A stretch of 18,762 nucleotides of DNA from JBGTCD01 sp041749015 (GCA_041749015.1 JBGTCD010000115.1:1-18762); one strand, 5' to 3'. Numbered from the stretch's first letter, positions 1 to 6,833 are shown. The notes: a model not told the origin generated them from the letters alone. A program made the numbers and translations.

Positions 1-1
1 G

Positions 2-322
2 ATGAACTCCAAACATATTGGCGCAGATATGAATTATGCGTGGCCCACGGCAGAGATTGCCGTTATGGGTGCCAAGGGGGCTGCAGAAATTATTTTCCGC
101 AAGGAAATCGCCGATGCTGAAGACCCTGAAGGCAAGCTCCAGGAAAAAGTGGATGAATACACCAAGAAATTTGCAAATCCCTATATTGCGGCCAAAAGGG
201 GCTATATTGATGAGGTGATCATGCCTGAGGAGACTAGGATGAAATTGATCAAGACCTTTAAAATGCTGGAAAATAAAGCCGAATCACTGCCCAGAAAAAA
301 ACACGGAAATTTACCTTTATAA
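2..322 (+). CDS. Acyl-CoA carboxylase carboxyltransferase (beta) subunit, C-terminal fragment
   Basis: Only the last 106 codons are visible; the gene begins outside the window, so the ATG at base 2 is an internal methionine. The protein transfers carboxyl from biotin to a short-chain acyl-CoA such as propionyl-CoA or methylcrotonyl-CoA in the cytoplasm. Visible family signatures are the SKHIGAD segment, the AWPTAEIAVMGAKGAAEI stretch (the acyl-CoA and biotin-binding part of the second crotonase-like domain), NPYIAAKRGYIDEVI, and the terminal KKHGNLPL, which closes most PccB-type subunits. Family members are usually about 510-520 residues, so roughly four fifths is missing to the left. Which acyl-CoA is used cannot be told from this fragment. 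The M42 peptidase gene starts three bases after the stop, so the two are probably co-transcribed. Confidence 0.93.
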   Translation: MNSKHIGADMNYAWPTAEIAVMGAKGAAEIIFRKEIADAEDPEGKLQEKVDEYTKKFANPYIAAKRGYIDEVIMPEETRMKLIKTFKMLENKAESLPRKKHGNLPL

Positions 323-325
323 TTT

Positions 326-1396
326 ATGAGAAAAGAAAGTAGAAAGTTCCTTGAGGCATACCTTAATAATGCTTCGCCAACAGGATATGAAAGTTCAGGC
401 CAGGAGATATGGCTGGAGTATATAAAGCCTTACATTGACACCTACATTACTGATACTTATGGCACCGTTGTGGGTGTGGTAAATCCCGATGCTGATTATA
501 AAGTGGTCATAGAGGCGCATGCCGATGAGATCTCCTGGTACGTCAATTACATCACAGAGGAAGGCTATATTTATGTCAGGCGAAATGGCGGCTCCGACCA
601 TCAGATTGCCCCATCCAAGCGGGTGAATATCCATACGGATAAAGGTATTGTAAAGGGCATCTTTGGATGGCCGGCTATCCATGTCAGAGATTCACAGAAG
701 GAAGAATCAGCCTCATTGAAGAATATATTTATTGATGTCGGTTGTAACACAAAAGAAGAAGTAGATAAGAAGGGCATCCATGTGGGTTGTGTGATCACCT
801 TTGAGGACCCATTAATGAACTTGAATGACAACTACCTTGTAGGCAGAGCCCTGGACAATAGGATCGGAGGTTTTATGATAGCAGAGGTATTGCGGAAGGT
901 CTCAGAGTCGGGCAAAAAGTTGCCCTTTGGCCTTTATGTGGTCAATGCGGTACAAGAGGAAGTAGGCCTCAGAGGTGCGCAAATGATCGCCCAAAGACTT
1001 AAGCCCGACCTGGCCCTGGTAACGGATGTTTGCCATGATACATGTTCACCCATGTATAATAAGATCGTAAGTGGCCATCAGAAGGCAGGGGATGGCCCGG
1101 TACTCACCTATGGGCCTGCGGTGCAGCGCAATGTGCTTCAACTACTGATCAAAACCGCTGAAAAACAAAAGATACCTTTTCAACGATCTTCAGTAAGCAG
1201 AGCCACCGGTACCGATACGGATGCCTTTGCCTATTCCAATGAGGGAGTCGCCTCAGCCTTGGTCTCATTGCCTTTGAAGTACATGCATACTACAGTGGAG
1301 ATGGTGCATAAGGAAGATATCCAAAGGGTTATTGACCTTTTATATCATGCCCTGAGAGCGGTGAAAAATGGGGATGATTTCAGGTATATAAAATAA
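326..1396 (+). CDS. M42-family metallo-aminopeptidase (glutamyl aminopeptidase/endoglucanase-like)
   Basis: A cytoplasmic dinuclear-metal aminopeptidase of 356 residues, the usual length for the M42 (TET/DNPEP-like, clan MH) family. The expected metal and catalytic residues all appear in order: His65 in EAHADE, Asp177 in RALDNRIGG, the Glu211-Glu212 pair in QEEVGLRGA (general base plus metal ligand), Asp234 in VTDVCHDT, and His321 in KYMHTTVEM. M42 enzymes form dodecameric tetrahedral particles that trim peptides released by proteases; some homologues are mislabelled endoglucanases. The start ATG at 326 follows the preceding stop by three bases, which suggests the two genes share a transcript. 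The substrate preference (acidic, hydrophobic or basic residues) cannot be read from the sequence. No signal peptide is seen. Confidence 0.95.
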   Translation: MRKESRKFLEAYLNNASPTGYESSGQEIWLEYIKPYIDTYITDTYGTVVGVVNPDADYKVVIEAHADEISWYVNYITEEGYIYVRRNGGSDHQIAPSKRVNIHTDKGIVKGIFGWPAIHVRDSQKEESASLKNIFIDVGCNTKEEVDKKGIHVGCVITFEDPLMNLNDNYLVGRALDNRIGGFMIAEVLRKVSESGKKLPFGLYVVNAVQEEVGLRGAQMIAQRLKPDLALVTDVCHDTCSPMYNKIVSGHQKAGDGPVLTYGPAVQRNVLQLLIKTAEKQKIPFQRSSVSRATGTDTDAFAYSNEGVASALVSLPLKYMHTTVEMVHKEDIQRVIDLLYHALRAVKNGDDFRYIK

Positions 1397-1406
1397 ATGC
1401 ATTGTA

Positions 1407-1448
1407 AAGCCTTAAGCCCAAGGTTTATATAAAATTTATTTTCTTTTG
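1407..1448 (+). terminator. Possible intrinsic terminator after the M42 peptidase gene
   Basis: A 7-bp stem (AAGCCTT at 1407-1413 with AAGGTTT at 1420-1426, including one G-U pair) closes a 6-base loop. It is followed by an AT-rich stretch with several T runs up to about 1448. It starts 10 bases after the peptidase stop codon and lies in the only gap before the next gene. The stem is short and the T run is interrupted, so this is a modest candidate. Confidence 0.35.
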
Positions 1449-1494
1449 CCGAATATTGAACGATATACTACCTTAACCGCAAAATGGCATCTCA

Positions 1495-2289
1495 TTGAAA
1501 AATCAAGATCACAATTCTCTTCCGCCTGAAAAAGATTCCGGATTACTAACCAATGATTCCTGGGAGGCAGGCACTACCGAAGTCACCATAGAAAAGACCA
1601 TCAGACGGTTTTCCTTCAAAACTATATTTACTGATGTTTTGGATGCCTTCATGTTTAACCGTGGATTGTTTTATACTATTAAGCAGCTATTCATTGCCCC
1701 AGGGGAGAGTATCAGAGGGTATTTGGGTACGGACAGGTTCAGACTGTCCAGCCCGGTCAGGTATTTTATTCTGCTATCGGGAATTATGGTATTGCTGTAT
1801 TTTAAATTTGGTATCATTGATGAAATAAAATCCACTACAGAAGCAACTACAAAGCTAATTGCTCCTGATGAGAGTGTTGATATAAGTTTTATGGAGTTTA
1901 TCTATGATTACTTATCCTTACTTATGGCCCTCGCATTATTCTTTTATGCCATTTTCAGCCGGTGGTTATTTAAGGTGGGTTATAATTATGTGGAGCATCT
2001 TATCATCAATACCTACATAGTCGGACAAGGTTTTGTTCTATATATTTTCAATATTTCTATTTACCTCCTTACCGGTAATTTTGTATTATTTAGTAGTATT
2101 AATTCCTTACTGTTTCTAATTTATTTCATATATGTCTATGTAAAGGTATTTAGACAGCCTTTGTTTAAAACTATTTGGAAATCACTGGTGGTCTATTTTT
2201 TGGGTTATATATCCTTTGTCATGTTTGCTGGATTCACTGGAGCAGTGGTAGGTATTGCAATGGGAATTATTGAGAAATTAGGAAATTGA
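1495..2289 (+). CDS. DUF3667-type integral membrane protein lacking the usual zinc ribbon
   Basis: A 264-residue membrane protein of unknown function. The conserved front half matches what I know of DUF3667 proteins, common in Bacteroidota: an FSFKTIFTDVLDAF segment, then a KQLFIAPGESIRGYL motif, then RFRLSSPVRYFILLS leading into the first membrane helix (about 88-103). More hydrophobic segments lie at about 135-153, 165-185, 195-216 and 229-256. Most DUF3667 proteins begin with a Cys-x2-Cys zinc ribbon; here the first 30 residues are polar and contain no cysteine. The only start in the available frame is TTG at 1495, because an in-frame stop lies at 1474 and the next ATG falls after the conserved motif. 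An ATG at 1484 is out of frame and hits a stop within five codons. The 3' end overlaps the end of the opposing mscS gene by 12 bases. Family assignment is from motif memory; no function is known. Confidence 0.75.
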   Translation: MKNQDHNSLPPEKDSGLLTNDSWEAGTTEVTIEKTIRRFSFKTIFTDVLDAFMFNRGLFYTIKQLFIAPGESIRGYLGTDRFRLSSPVRYFILLSGIMVLLYFKFGIIDEIKSTTEATTKLIAPDESVDISFMEFIYDYLSLLMALALFFYAIFSRWLFKVGYNYVEHLIINTYIVGQGFVLYIFNISIYLLTGNFVLFSSINSLLFLIYFIYVYVKVFRQPLFKTIWKSLVVYFLGYISFVMFAGFTGAVVGIAMGIIEKLGN

Positions 2290-3156
2290 ATTTTTACCGC
2301 TCAGTGCTTTTTTCAAGGCTTCTAATTCTTTAAAGGTAAGAGTGCGGTGCGGATAAGGGATTTCAATCCCAGAGGCGTCGTAACGCTCTTTGCAGGACTT
2401 GAAAACATCGCACCTCAGAATAAACCCGGTCCGGGGCTCATTGGCCCATGCCCATGCCCTGATGATAATGGCAGAGTCGTCGATCCGCAGTACCCTGACG
2501 ATTACCTTAGGGACCTTAGCTTTTTTATCTTCGGGGCTTCTATTATCCACTATTTCGGGGTGATTGGTACACTCTTCCTGAAGGATTTCCATGGCCAGGT
2601 CCAAATTAGATTCGTAGCTGATAGCCATTTCTATGTGCATGCACACCCTGGTGTCATTGAGGGATGAGTTTAGAATCGTTTGATTACTGATAATGGCATT
2701 GGGGATGACAATCCGCCGGTTTTCGTAGTTGTTGATCACAGTATGCCTTAGGGTGATATCTTCCACCGTACCAGAGTATGATTCACCCACTGAGACAATA
2801 TCGCCTACTTTGAAGGGCTTGAATATCACCAGGAATATGCCACTGATAATATTGGAAAAAGCACCCTGGGCAGCAAACCCAATAATGGCAGCAAAAATAC
2901 CTGCGCTGGCAAATAAGGTAACCCCATATTTCCTCAGCTCCGGGATATGGTAAAAGATCAGGGTCAGAGCGATCAGGAAAACGATGAGGCTCACGGCATT
3001 CTTAAGGAAATTGTATTTAGTTGGATCTACGCTTAGTTTTTCGGCGGCTGCATTAAAAAATCGCGTCATGAGGATGCGGAGCACCTTGGCGATGATTACA
3101 GATGCAATAATCACCACTAAAATAAATATCCAATACTCAGGAAAGTTCATATCCAT
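2278..3156 (-). CDS. MscS-type small-conductance mechanosensitive channel
   Basis: A 292-residue inner-membrane channel, close to the length of E. coli MscS (286). It would open under membrane tension to release solutes during hypo-osmotic shock. Three membrane segments are visible (about 8-30, 52-70 and 79-113). The third is the glycine/alanine-rich pore helix leading into GFAAQGAFSNIISG, followed by the family signature FKPFKVGDIVSVG at 113-124 and the beta domain (GTVEDITLRHT, then NNYENRRIVIPN around 142-153). The C-terminal alpha/beta vestibule ends in GIEIPYPHRTL at 263-273, which is typical. The start is ATG at 3156; an alternative ATG two codons later is equally possible. The gene is convergent with the DUF3667 gene and divergent from the polyprenyl synthase gene. 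It stands alone, with no sign of an operon. Confidence 0.95.
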   Translation of the reverse strand: MDMNFPEYWIFILVVIIASVIIAKVLRILMTRFFNAAAEKLSVDPTKYNFLKNAVSLIVFLIALTLIFYHIPELRKYGVTLFASAGIFAAIIGFAAQGAFSNIISGIFLVIFKPFKVGDIVSVGESYSGTVEDITLRHTVINNYENRRIVIPNAIISNQTILNSSLNDTRVCMHIEMAISYESNLDLAMEILQEECTNHPEIVDNRSPEDKKAKVPKVIVRVLRIDDSAIIIRAWAWANEPRTGFILRCDVFKSCKERYDASGIEIPYPHRTLTFKELEALKKALSGKNSIS

Positions 3157-3274
3157 GATTTGGCTGTAAATTTAGAGAAGTGTAGCACAACTGTATGATT
3201 TTTCCTTATATATTTTCACGGTACTCATTGATTATTGCAGATTTTGATGGATCGTTTTAATTGTGGAATGAAAG

Positions 3275-3331
3275 ATTATCCTATTCGGCCACCCATGTTA
3301 CAGGTGATCTGCTGTAAGGGATAGGAATAAT
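3275..3331. repeat. Large imperfect inverted repeat (hairpin) in the divergent intergenic region
   Basis: Reading outside in: bases 3275-3284 pair with 3321-3331 (10 bp with one bulged A at 3327), 3292-3294 pair with 3318-3320 (CCC with GGG), and 3298-3303 pair with 3312-3317 (TTACAG with CTGTAA). The loop is 8 bases. There is a 7-base bulge at 3285-3291 and a 3-base bulge at 3295-3297. That makes 19 pairs in a 57-base element lying between mscS and the polyprenyl synthase gene. It may be an operator, a structured leader or a small RNA; the sequence alone does not decide, and chance is possible. Confidence 0.5.
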
Positions 3332-3341
3332 ACGCTTCCCT

Positions 3342-3373
3342 TTTGCTAAAGGTAGGGCGTAGTTGTATTATTG
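3342..3373 (+). promoter_or_regulatory. Possible Bacteroidota-type promoter for the polyprenyl synthase gene
   Basis: TTTG at 3342-3345 is followed after 20 bases by TATTATTG at 3366-3373, one mismatch from the Bacteroidota -7 consensus TAnnTTTG with the expected spacing. Transcription would begin close to the ATG at 3382, giving a nearly leaderless message. That is a reason for doubt. Confidence 0.3.
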
Positions 3374-3381
3374 CATGAATT

Positions 3382-4356
3382 ATGGCCCTCAAGCTTCAGG
3401 ATATCCAGCAGCCTATTGCCATGGAAATGGAGGAATTTGAAAAAAAATTCCGGCAGTCCATGAAGAGCAAAATACTATTGCTTGATAAAATAATGGGCTA
3501 TATCGTTAAACGTAAGGGCAAACAAATGCGCCCTATGTTTGTCTTTTTGGCTGCCGGGGTCAGTGGTGGCATTAGCGAATCGACATACCGCGGTGCCTCC
3601 CTGATCGAACTCCTCCACACGGCTACCCTGGTACATGATGATGTAGTAGACGACAGCAATTACCGCAGGGGCTTTTTCTCCATCAATGCCCTTTGGAAAA
3701 ATAAAATTGCGGTGCTGGTAGGGGATTATCTGCTTTCGAGAGGGCTTCTACTTTCAGTCGATAATGAGGATTTTGATCTTTTGAAGATTGTATCTGAGGC
3801 AGTGCGTGAAATGAGTGAAGGGGAACTATTGCAAATGGAAAAAGCGCGTAACCTGGACATTACCGAAGAGATATATTATGATATTATTAGGCAAAAAACA
3901 GCTTCACTCATTGCCTCTTGCTGTGCTGTAGGGGCCGCCTCATCTGGTGCAGGAAAAGAGACGATTGCCAGTATGAAAACTTTTGGAGAAAAGGTAGGCA
4001 TGGCCTTCCAGATCAAAGACGATTTGTTTGACTTTGGTATGCATGAAATCGGGAAACCACTGGGTATTGATATCAAAGAAAAGAAAATGACACTACCCCT
4101 GATCCATGCCCTGCAAAATACCGGGTGGATGGAAAAGCGCCGGATTGTCAACCTCGTAAAAAATCATAATGGGAGCCAAAAAAAGATCAATGAGGTCATT
4201 GTCTTCGTCAAAAATTCTCAGGGGATAGATTATGCCAAGAACATCATGGAGCAATACTACCAGGAAGCCATCGCCATCCTGGATACTTTTGAGGACTCTG
4301 TGTATAAGTCTTCTCTCCGCAACCTGGTACAATTTACCATTGAGCGGACGAAGTAG
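3382..4356 (+). CDS. trans-Polyprenyl diphosphate synthase (IspB/octaprenyl-type)
   Basis: A 324-residue cytoplasmic prenyltransferase that lengthens farnesyl or geranyl diphosphate with isopentenyl diphosphate. In Bacteroidota the long-chain product usually supplies the menaquinone tail (inference). The fold's landmarks are present: GKQMRP at 46-51 (isopentenyl diphosphate binding), the first Asp-rich motif DDVVD at 86-90 followed by RRG, and the second, DDLFD, at 213-217 preceded by FQIK, with a conserved KKMTLPL stretch at 234-240. Small residues (Ala81, Thr82) sit five and four positions before the first motif, where short-chain synthases often carry bulky aromatic residues; this favours a long product. 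It is a trans-type enzyme, so it is not the undecaprenyl diphosphate synthase that feeds MraY. The start ATG at 3382 gives a normal N-terminus. It stands alone, divergent from mscS. Confidence 0.94.
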   Translation: MALKLQDIQQPIAMEMEEFEKKFRQSMKSKILLLDKIMGYIVKRKGKQMRPMFVFLAAGVSGGISESTYRGASLIELLHTATLVHDDVVDDSNYRRGFFSINALWKNKIAVLVGDYLLSRGLLLSVDNEDFDLLKIVSEAVREMSEGELLQMEKARNLDITEEIYYDIIRQKTASLIASCCAVGAASSGAGKETIASMKTFGEKVGMAFQIKDDLFDFGMHEIGKPLGIDIKEKKMTLPLIHALQNTGWMEKRRIVNLVKNHNGSQKKINEVIVFVKNSQGIDYAKNIMEQYYQEAIAILDTFEDSVYKSSLRNLVQFTIERTK

Positions 4357-4394
4357 TCAATTCTTAAAATCTAGTTTGTTTCTCCTGTAATATA

Positions 4395-4417
4395 GAATAA
4401 TACTTTTCGGATTATTC
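4395..4417. terminator. Possible shared terminator hairpin between convergent genes
   Basis: GAATAAT at 4395-4401 and ATTATTC at 4411-4417 form a 7-bp AT-rich stem with a 9-base loop. It sits in the 55-base gap between the convergent polyprenyl synthase and DUF4114 genes and overlaps the last codons of the latter. No clear T run follows on either strand, so termination here is a weak inference. Confidence 0.3.
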
Positions 4418-5140
4418 CATTACAAGTGTGGGTATAGCCTCCAAGTCAAATCGTGTAATAGGCTGATGATGTCTGTTATCTGAAACAGTAAAAACCACAT
4501 CGTTGTAATCATTATCACCTATTACATCATTTACAAACTGGTCTTCAAAGGCTAGAACTACGGCACCAAAATTTTCGAACTTGAATAATACATGTTGCTG
4601 TACTTCTTCTGAATTAAGATAAGTATCGGTGTAAAAAGTTTTTCTATTAAAATCTACTGTGCCCGATCTCCAGCCATCTATTATTAAAAAAAATCCAAAA
4701 GTTGTTCCCTTAGGGAATGCCTGGTCCCCCAACTGCAGCATATCTCCCTGATTCAAAATATGATCACTAACATGGGGAAATAAAATCTTTTTATCTAGTT
4801 CACCTACTTTTACAATTTTAGTGCTTGGGTTATAAATATAATAACCCAAAGAATTTTTCAAGGTGGCTCCTTCTAATACAAAAGTTATATACACTTCAGA
4901 CTCTTCAGTTAATATAACGTTTAGCTTATTTGATCCTGAAAACAAGTAGGGGTGTTGATCAGGGAAAGGTTTGTTTCGCGAAAAAACAAAATTTAATTCC
5001 TCCAATACATCTGGTTCAAAGTCAGTAGGGATAATATCATCTGGTGTTTCAGAAATATCTGGAGCAACATCAGTCCGACCGCATGAAATCATAAAAACCA
5101 AACCGGTAACTATGAGAAATAAGGGGATTAACTTTATCAT
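4412..5140 (-). CDS. DUF4114-type exported lipoprotein
   Basis: A 242-residue protein with a lipoprotein signal peptide: a charged start, a hydrophobic core at about 4-18, and a lipobox-like ISC with Cys20 as the likely lipidated residue. The mature protein begins with a Pro/Asp/Glu-rich linker (about 22-48). The C-terminal half carries what I recognise as a DUF4114 core: FGFFLIIDGW near 148-157, then LAFED at 196-200 and the acidic GDNDYNDVVF at 208-217, which resembles a Ca2+-binding loop. DUF4114 domains occur in secreted and surface proteins of Bacteroidota and cyanobacteria; their role is unknown, and calcium binding is inferred from the aspartates. The start ATG at 5140 fits the signal peptide exactly. 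It lies on the same strand as the TlpA-like gene but 179 bases away, so it is probably transcribed separately. Confidence 0.8.
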   Translation of the reverse strand: MIKLIPLFLIVTGLVFMISCGRTDVAPDISETPDDIIPTDFEPDVLEELNFVFSRNKPFPDQHPYLFSGSNKLNVILTEESEVYITFVLEGATLKNSLGYYIYNPSTKIVKVGELDKKILFPHVSDHILNQGDMLQLGDQAFPKGTTFGFFLIIDGWRSGTVDFNRKTFYTDTYLNSEEVQQHVLFKFENFGAVVLAFEDQFVNDVIGDNDYNDVVFTVSDNRHHQPITRFDLEAIPTLVME

Positions 5141-5180
5141 GATGGGCTTTATTAGGGGGTAATTTTTTTAATACTTTAAT

Positions 5181-5188
5181 CAAAAGTA
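5181..5188 (-). promoter_or_regulatory. Possible -7 element for the DUF4114 lipoprotein gene
   Basis: On the - strand, bases 5188-5181 read TACTTTTG, a full match to TAnnTTTG, 40 bases upstream of the ATG at 5140. No TTTG is found at the expected upstream distance, so the call rests on the -7 element alone. Confidence 0.3.
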
Positions 5189-5230
5189 GGTAGTCCCCTT
5201 ATTTTATATGTTACACCTCAAAAATTAAAA

Positions 5231-5244
5231 GTTATATATATAAC
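5231..5244. repeat. Perfect 14-base AT palindrome, possible terminator of the TlpA-like gene
   Basis: GTTATATATATAAC is its own reverse complement. On the - strand it is followed by TTTTAATTTTT, which gives it a weak terminator-like shape 76 bases after the stop of the TlpA-like gene at 5320. A second pair of arms, ATATGTTA at 5206-5213 and TAACATAT at 5241-5248, overlaps it. The stem is entirely AT apart from its ends. It could instead be a protein-binding site for the downstream lipoprotein gene. Confidence 0.35.
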
Positions 5245-5319
5245 ATATTACAATCAATAGAGAATAATAGATATGATATTTCAGAGCCTTTGATCAGATT
5301 ACTGATTTACATTAGCCTA

Positions 5320-6552
5320 TTAGTCTTCTGCAAGTAACTTGTCCACTGTGGCTTCAAACTCTTCAACAAATAGTTCATAATAATCTCCAGTGCCAGGCCC
5401 GGTAAATCCGGTATGAATCTTACTGACTTTGCCCTTTCGGTCAATGAAAATGGTGGTAGGAAATGACAGCACATGGTTGAGCATGGGCAGGGTGGCTGCG
5501 GCTGCTTTTTTATCATAAACACCAGCAATCAAAAAAGGGTAAGGTACATCCCATTTTTCCTTCATGCGGAGCACTCTGGACCGGGCGTAATCAAAGTCAT
5601 CCCGGGTTTCATAAGCCAGACCTAAAACTTCCACACCACGATGGGCATTTTTTTTGTACCATTCAGAAAGAAATCGGGTTTCATCCATACAATTGGGACA
5701 CCAGGTACCCATGATCTGCAAAATCAGCACTTTATCTTTGAACTGTTCAACTTCAGGGGTGACAATATTCCCGTCCAGATCCGGAAATTCAAAGTAAATT
5801 TTGTCATAACCGTCCTTGAGATAGGTAAGATGGTCTGGGTCGGGCAGTTCAAAATCAGGATCAGTTATCCCGGTCCAGGTTTGGTGCCAGGTTTTACCAC
5901 TCCAAAAATTTCCACTTAATGTTCCGTTTTCATTTTTCGTTGCCTGAAATAAAAAGGCATGAGAGCCGTCAAATGCACTTAAATAAAGGGCTCCTCCTAC
6001 AACCGAACCCGCCAGATATCGGTAATCTCCAGTGGTGGTCAAAAATGTTCCGGTAAGGGCATTTCCATTTTGAGAGAATATCCCTTTGGCTTCAGTGGTG
6101 TCGCTCATCCCTGTAAAAACCACCCTCCAGGTACCTGAAAAATCTTCGGGCTCCTTCTTGGCATTACTTGGATTAAACCGAAAGTCATGGCCATGATGTG
6201 CTGAAAAAGGCAATCGATAGTTATTTAGGTAATTTTTGACCCAATAACCGGTCATTTGCTCACCTTCGATATAGGCCTTTATTTCAGCATCAAATACATG
6301 CATCGGGATGATGAGGGAATCACCTTCCAAGACCAGATCCTCCAAAATGATCCGCTCCTCGCCATTGATTAAGATAATGGTTGGTATAGCGTCTTCACCT
6401 GTTACTTCAAAGTTAAATGGCAGTTCCTGACCCTGCATCATAATGATGCCCTGCCAACTTCCCTTTAAAAGCACTTTATCGGTGCTTTCATTATTACCGG
6501 AACAACCGGAAACAATGACCATAATGACCATGCAAAAGAGTAATAATCTCAT
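5320..6552 (-). CDS. TlpA/ResA-like thiol-disulfide oxidoreductase lipoprotein
   Basis: A 410-residue exported protein. The signal peptide ends in the lipobox VSGC with Cys17 as the probable lipidated residue, so it should face the periplasm. Two beta-rich segments follow (about 26-118 and 137-230), each opening with a GxW motif (GSWQG, SGTWR); they look like related or duplicated domains. The C-terminal third (about 235-405) is a thioredoxin-fold domain of the TlpA/AhpC-TSA class, with active site WCPNC at 284-288 and the conserved cis-proline in SFPTTIFID (Pro365). The active-site dipeptide is Pro-Asn rather than the commoner Pro-Pro. The family reduces or exchanges periplasmic disulfides, for instance in cytochrome c maturation; the partner here is unknown. 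ATG at 6552 is supported by the signal peptide. Confidence 0.9.
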   Translation of the reverse strand: MRLLLFCMVIMVIVSGCSGNNESTDKVLLKGSWQGIIMMQGQELPFNFEVTGEDAIPTIILINGEERIILEDLVLEGDSLIIPMHVFDAEIKAYIEGEQMTGYWVKNYLNNYRLPFSAHHGHDFRFNPSNAKKEPEDFSGTWRVVFTGMSDTTEAKGIFSQNGNALTGTFLTTTGDYRYLAGSVVGGALYLSAFDGSHAFLFQATKNENGTLSGNFWSGKTWHQTWTGITDPDFELPDPDHLTYLKDGYDKIYFEFPDLDGNIVTPEVEQFKDKVLILQIMGTWCPNCMDETRFLSEWYKKNAHRGVEVLGLAYETRDDFDYARSRVLRMKEKWDVPYPFLIAGVYDKKAAAATLPMLNHVLSFPTTIFIDRKGKVSKIHTGFTGPGTGDYYELFVEEFEATVDKLLAED

Positions 6553-6776
6553 ATATAGGGGTTTTGAGCCGGTAAATTAACAACACCTGACTCAATTTGA
6601 TTGTCACGAACCCAACAATTTATAGTTCAGCCTTTTCCAGACAGGTTCTAGTTCATCATTTTCTACCAAAAATCGGCCTTAAATGATCCGGAAATCAGCG
6701 GAAGAGCAGGATTGAGGTAGTTTAAAAAAACGGTCAAATTTCCCTGAAAAGGGGTAATAACCCATGAATTTGTTTA
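6553..6776. other. Divergent intergenic region between tlpA-like gene and mraZ control region
   Basis: No gene is seen here. It must contain the promoter of the - strand lipoprotein gene, but I find no clear TAnnTTTG match on that strand. Two short mutually exclusive hairpins lie at 6742-6753 (CCCT/AGGG with a GAAA loop) and 6752-6763 (GGGT/ACCC with an AATA loop). They are upstream of the mra promoter and may be chance. The rest is AT-rich and without features I can name. Confidence 0.5.
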
Positions 6777-6816
6777 AATGTGGAATAAAGTGGTAGAAAG
6801 TGGTGGAAAATGTCAT
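6777..6816 (+). promoter_or_regulatory. MraZ-binding direct repeats (four tandem 10-base boxes)
   Basis: Four head-to-tail units with an exact 10-base period begin at 6777, 6787, 6797 and 6807: AATGTGGAAT, AAAGTGGTAG, AAAGTGGTGG and AAAATGTCAT. The middle two match both published styles of MraZ site as I know them: TGGNN repeats with 5-base spacers (E. coli-like) and AAAGTGKNNN (mycoplasma-like). The fourth box is degenerate. The array ends 10 bases before the -7 element and covers the position where the -33 contact would fall, so a bound MraZ oligomer should block RNA polymerase. Binding is inferred from this arrangement and from its place directly upstream of mraZ. Confidence 0.85.
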
Positions 6817-6825
6817 TTTAATGAT

Positions 6826-6833
6826 TATGTTTG
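6826..6833 (+). promoter_or_regulatory. -7 element of the mra/dcw promoter
   Basis: TATGTTTG matches the Bacteroidota consensus TAnnTTTG exactly. Transcription should start near 6838-6842, leaving an approximately 20-base leader before the mraZ ATG at 6862. No TTTG lies 19-21 bases upstream; that position holds the third MraZ box (TGGTGG, 6801-6806). The promoter is probably the main one for the whole cluster, as no later gap is large enough for another. Confidence 0.7.

Noticed and set aside
3247..3324. 25-codon open frame (MDRFNCGMKDYP and onward) in the intergenic region
   Set aside because: No ribosome binding site and no recognised family; it overlaps the hairpin, and a frame this short is expected by chance.
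4093..4332. - strand open frames inside the polyprenyl synthase gene
   Set aside because: The + strand gene has all family motifs across this region; the opposing frames show no family features.
3382..4356. Undecaprenyl diphosphate synthase as source of the MraY lipid carrier
   Set aside because: The DDxxD motifs mark a trans-prenyltransferase; the undecaprenyl enzyme is a cis-type of unrelated fold.
6742..6763. Two mutually exclusive 4-bp hairpins resembling an attenuator
   Set aside because: They lie upstream of the probable mra transcript start, have very short stems and no coding context.
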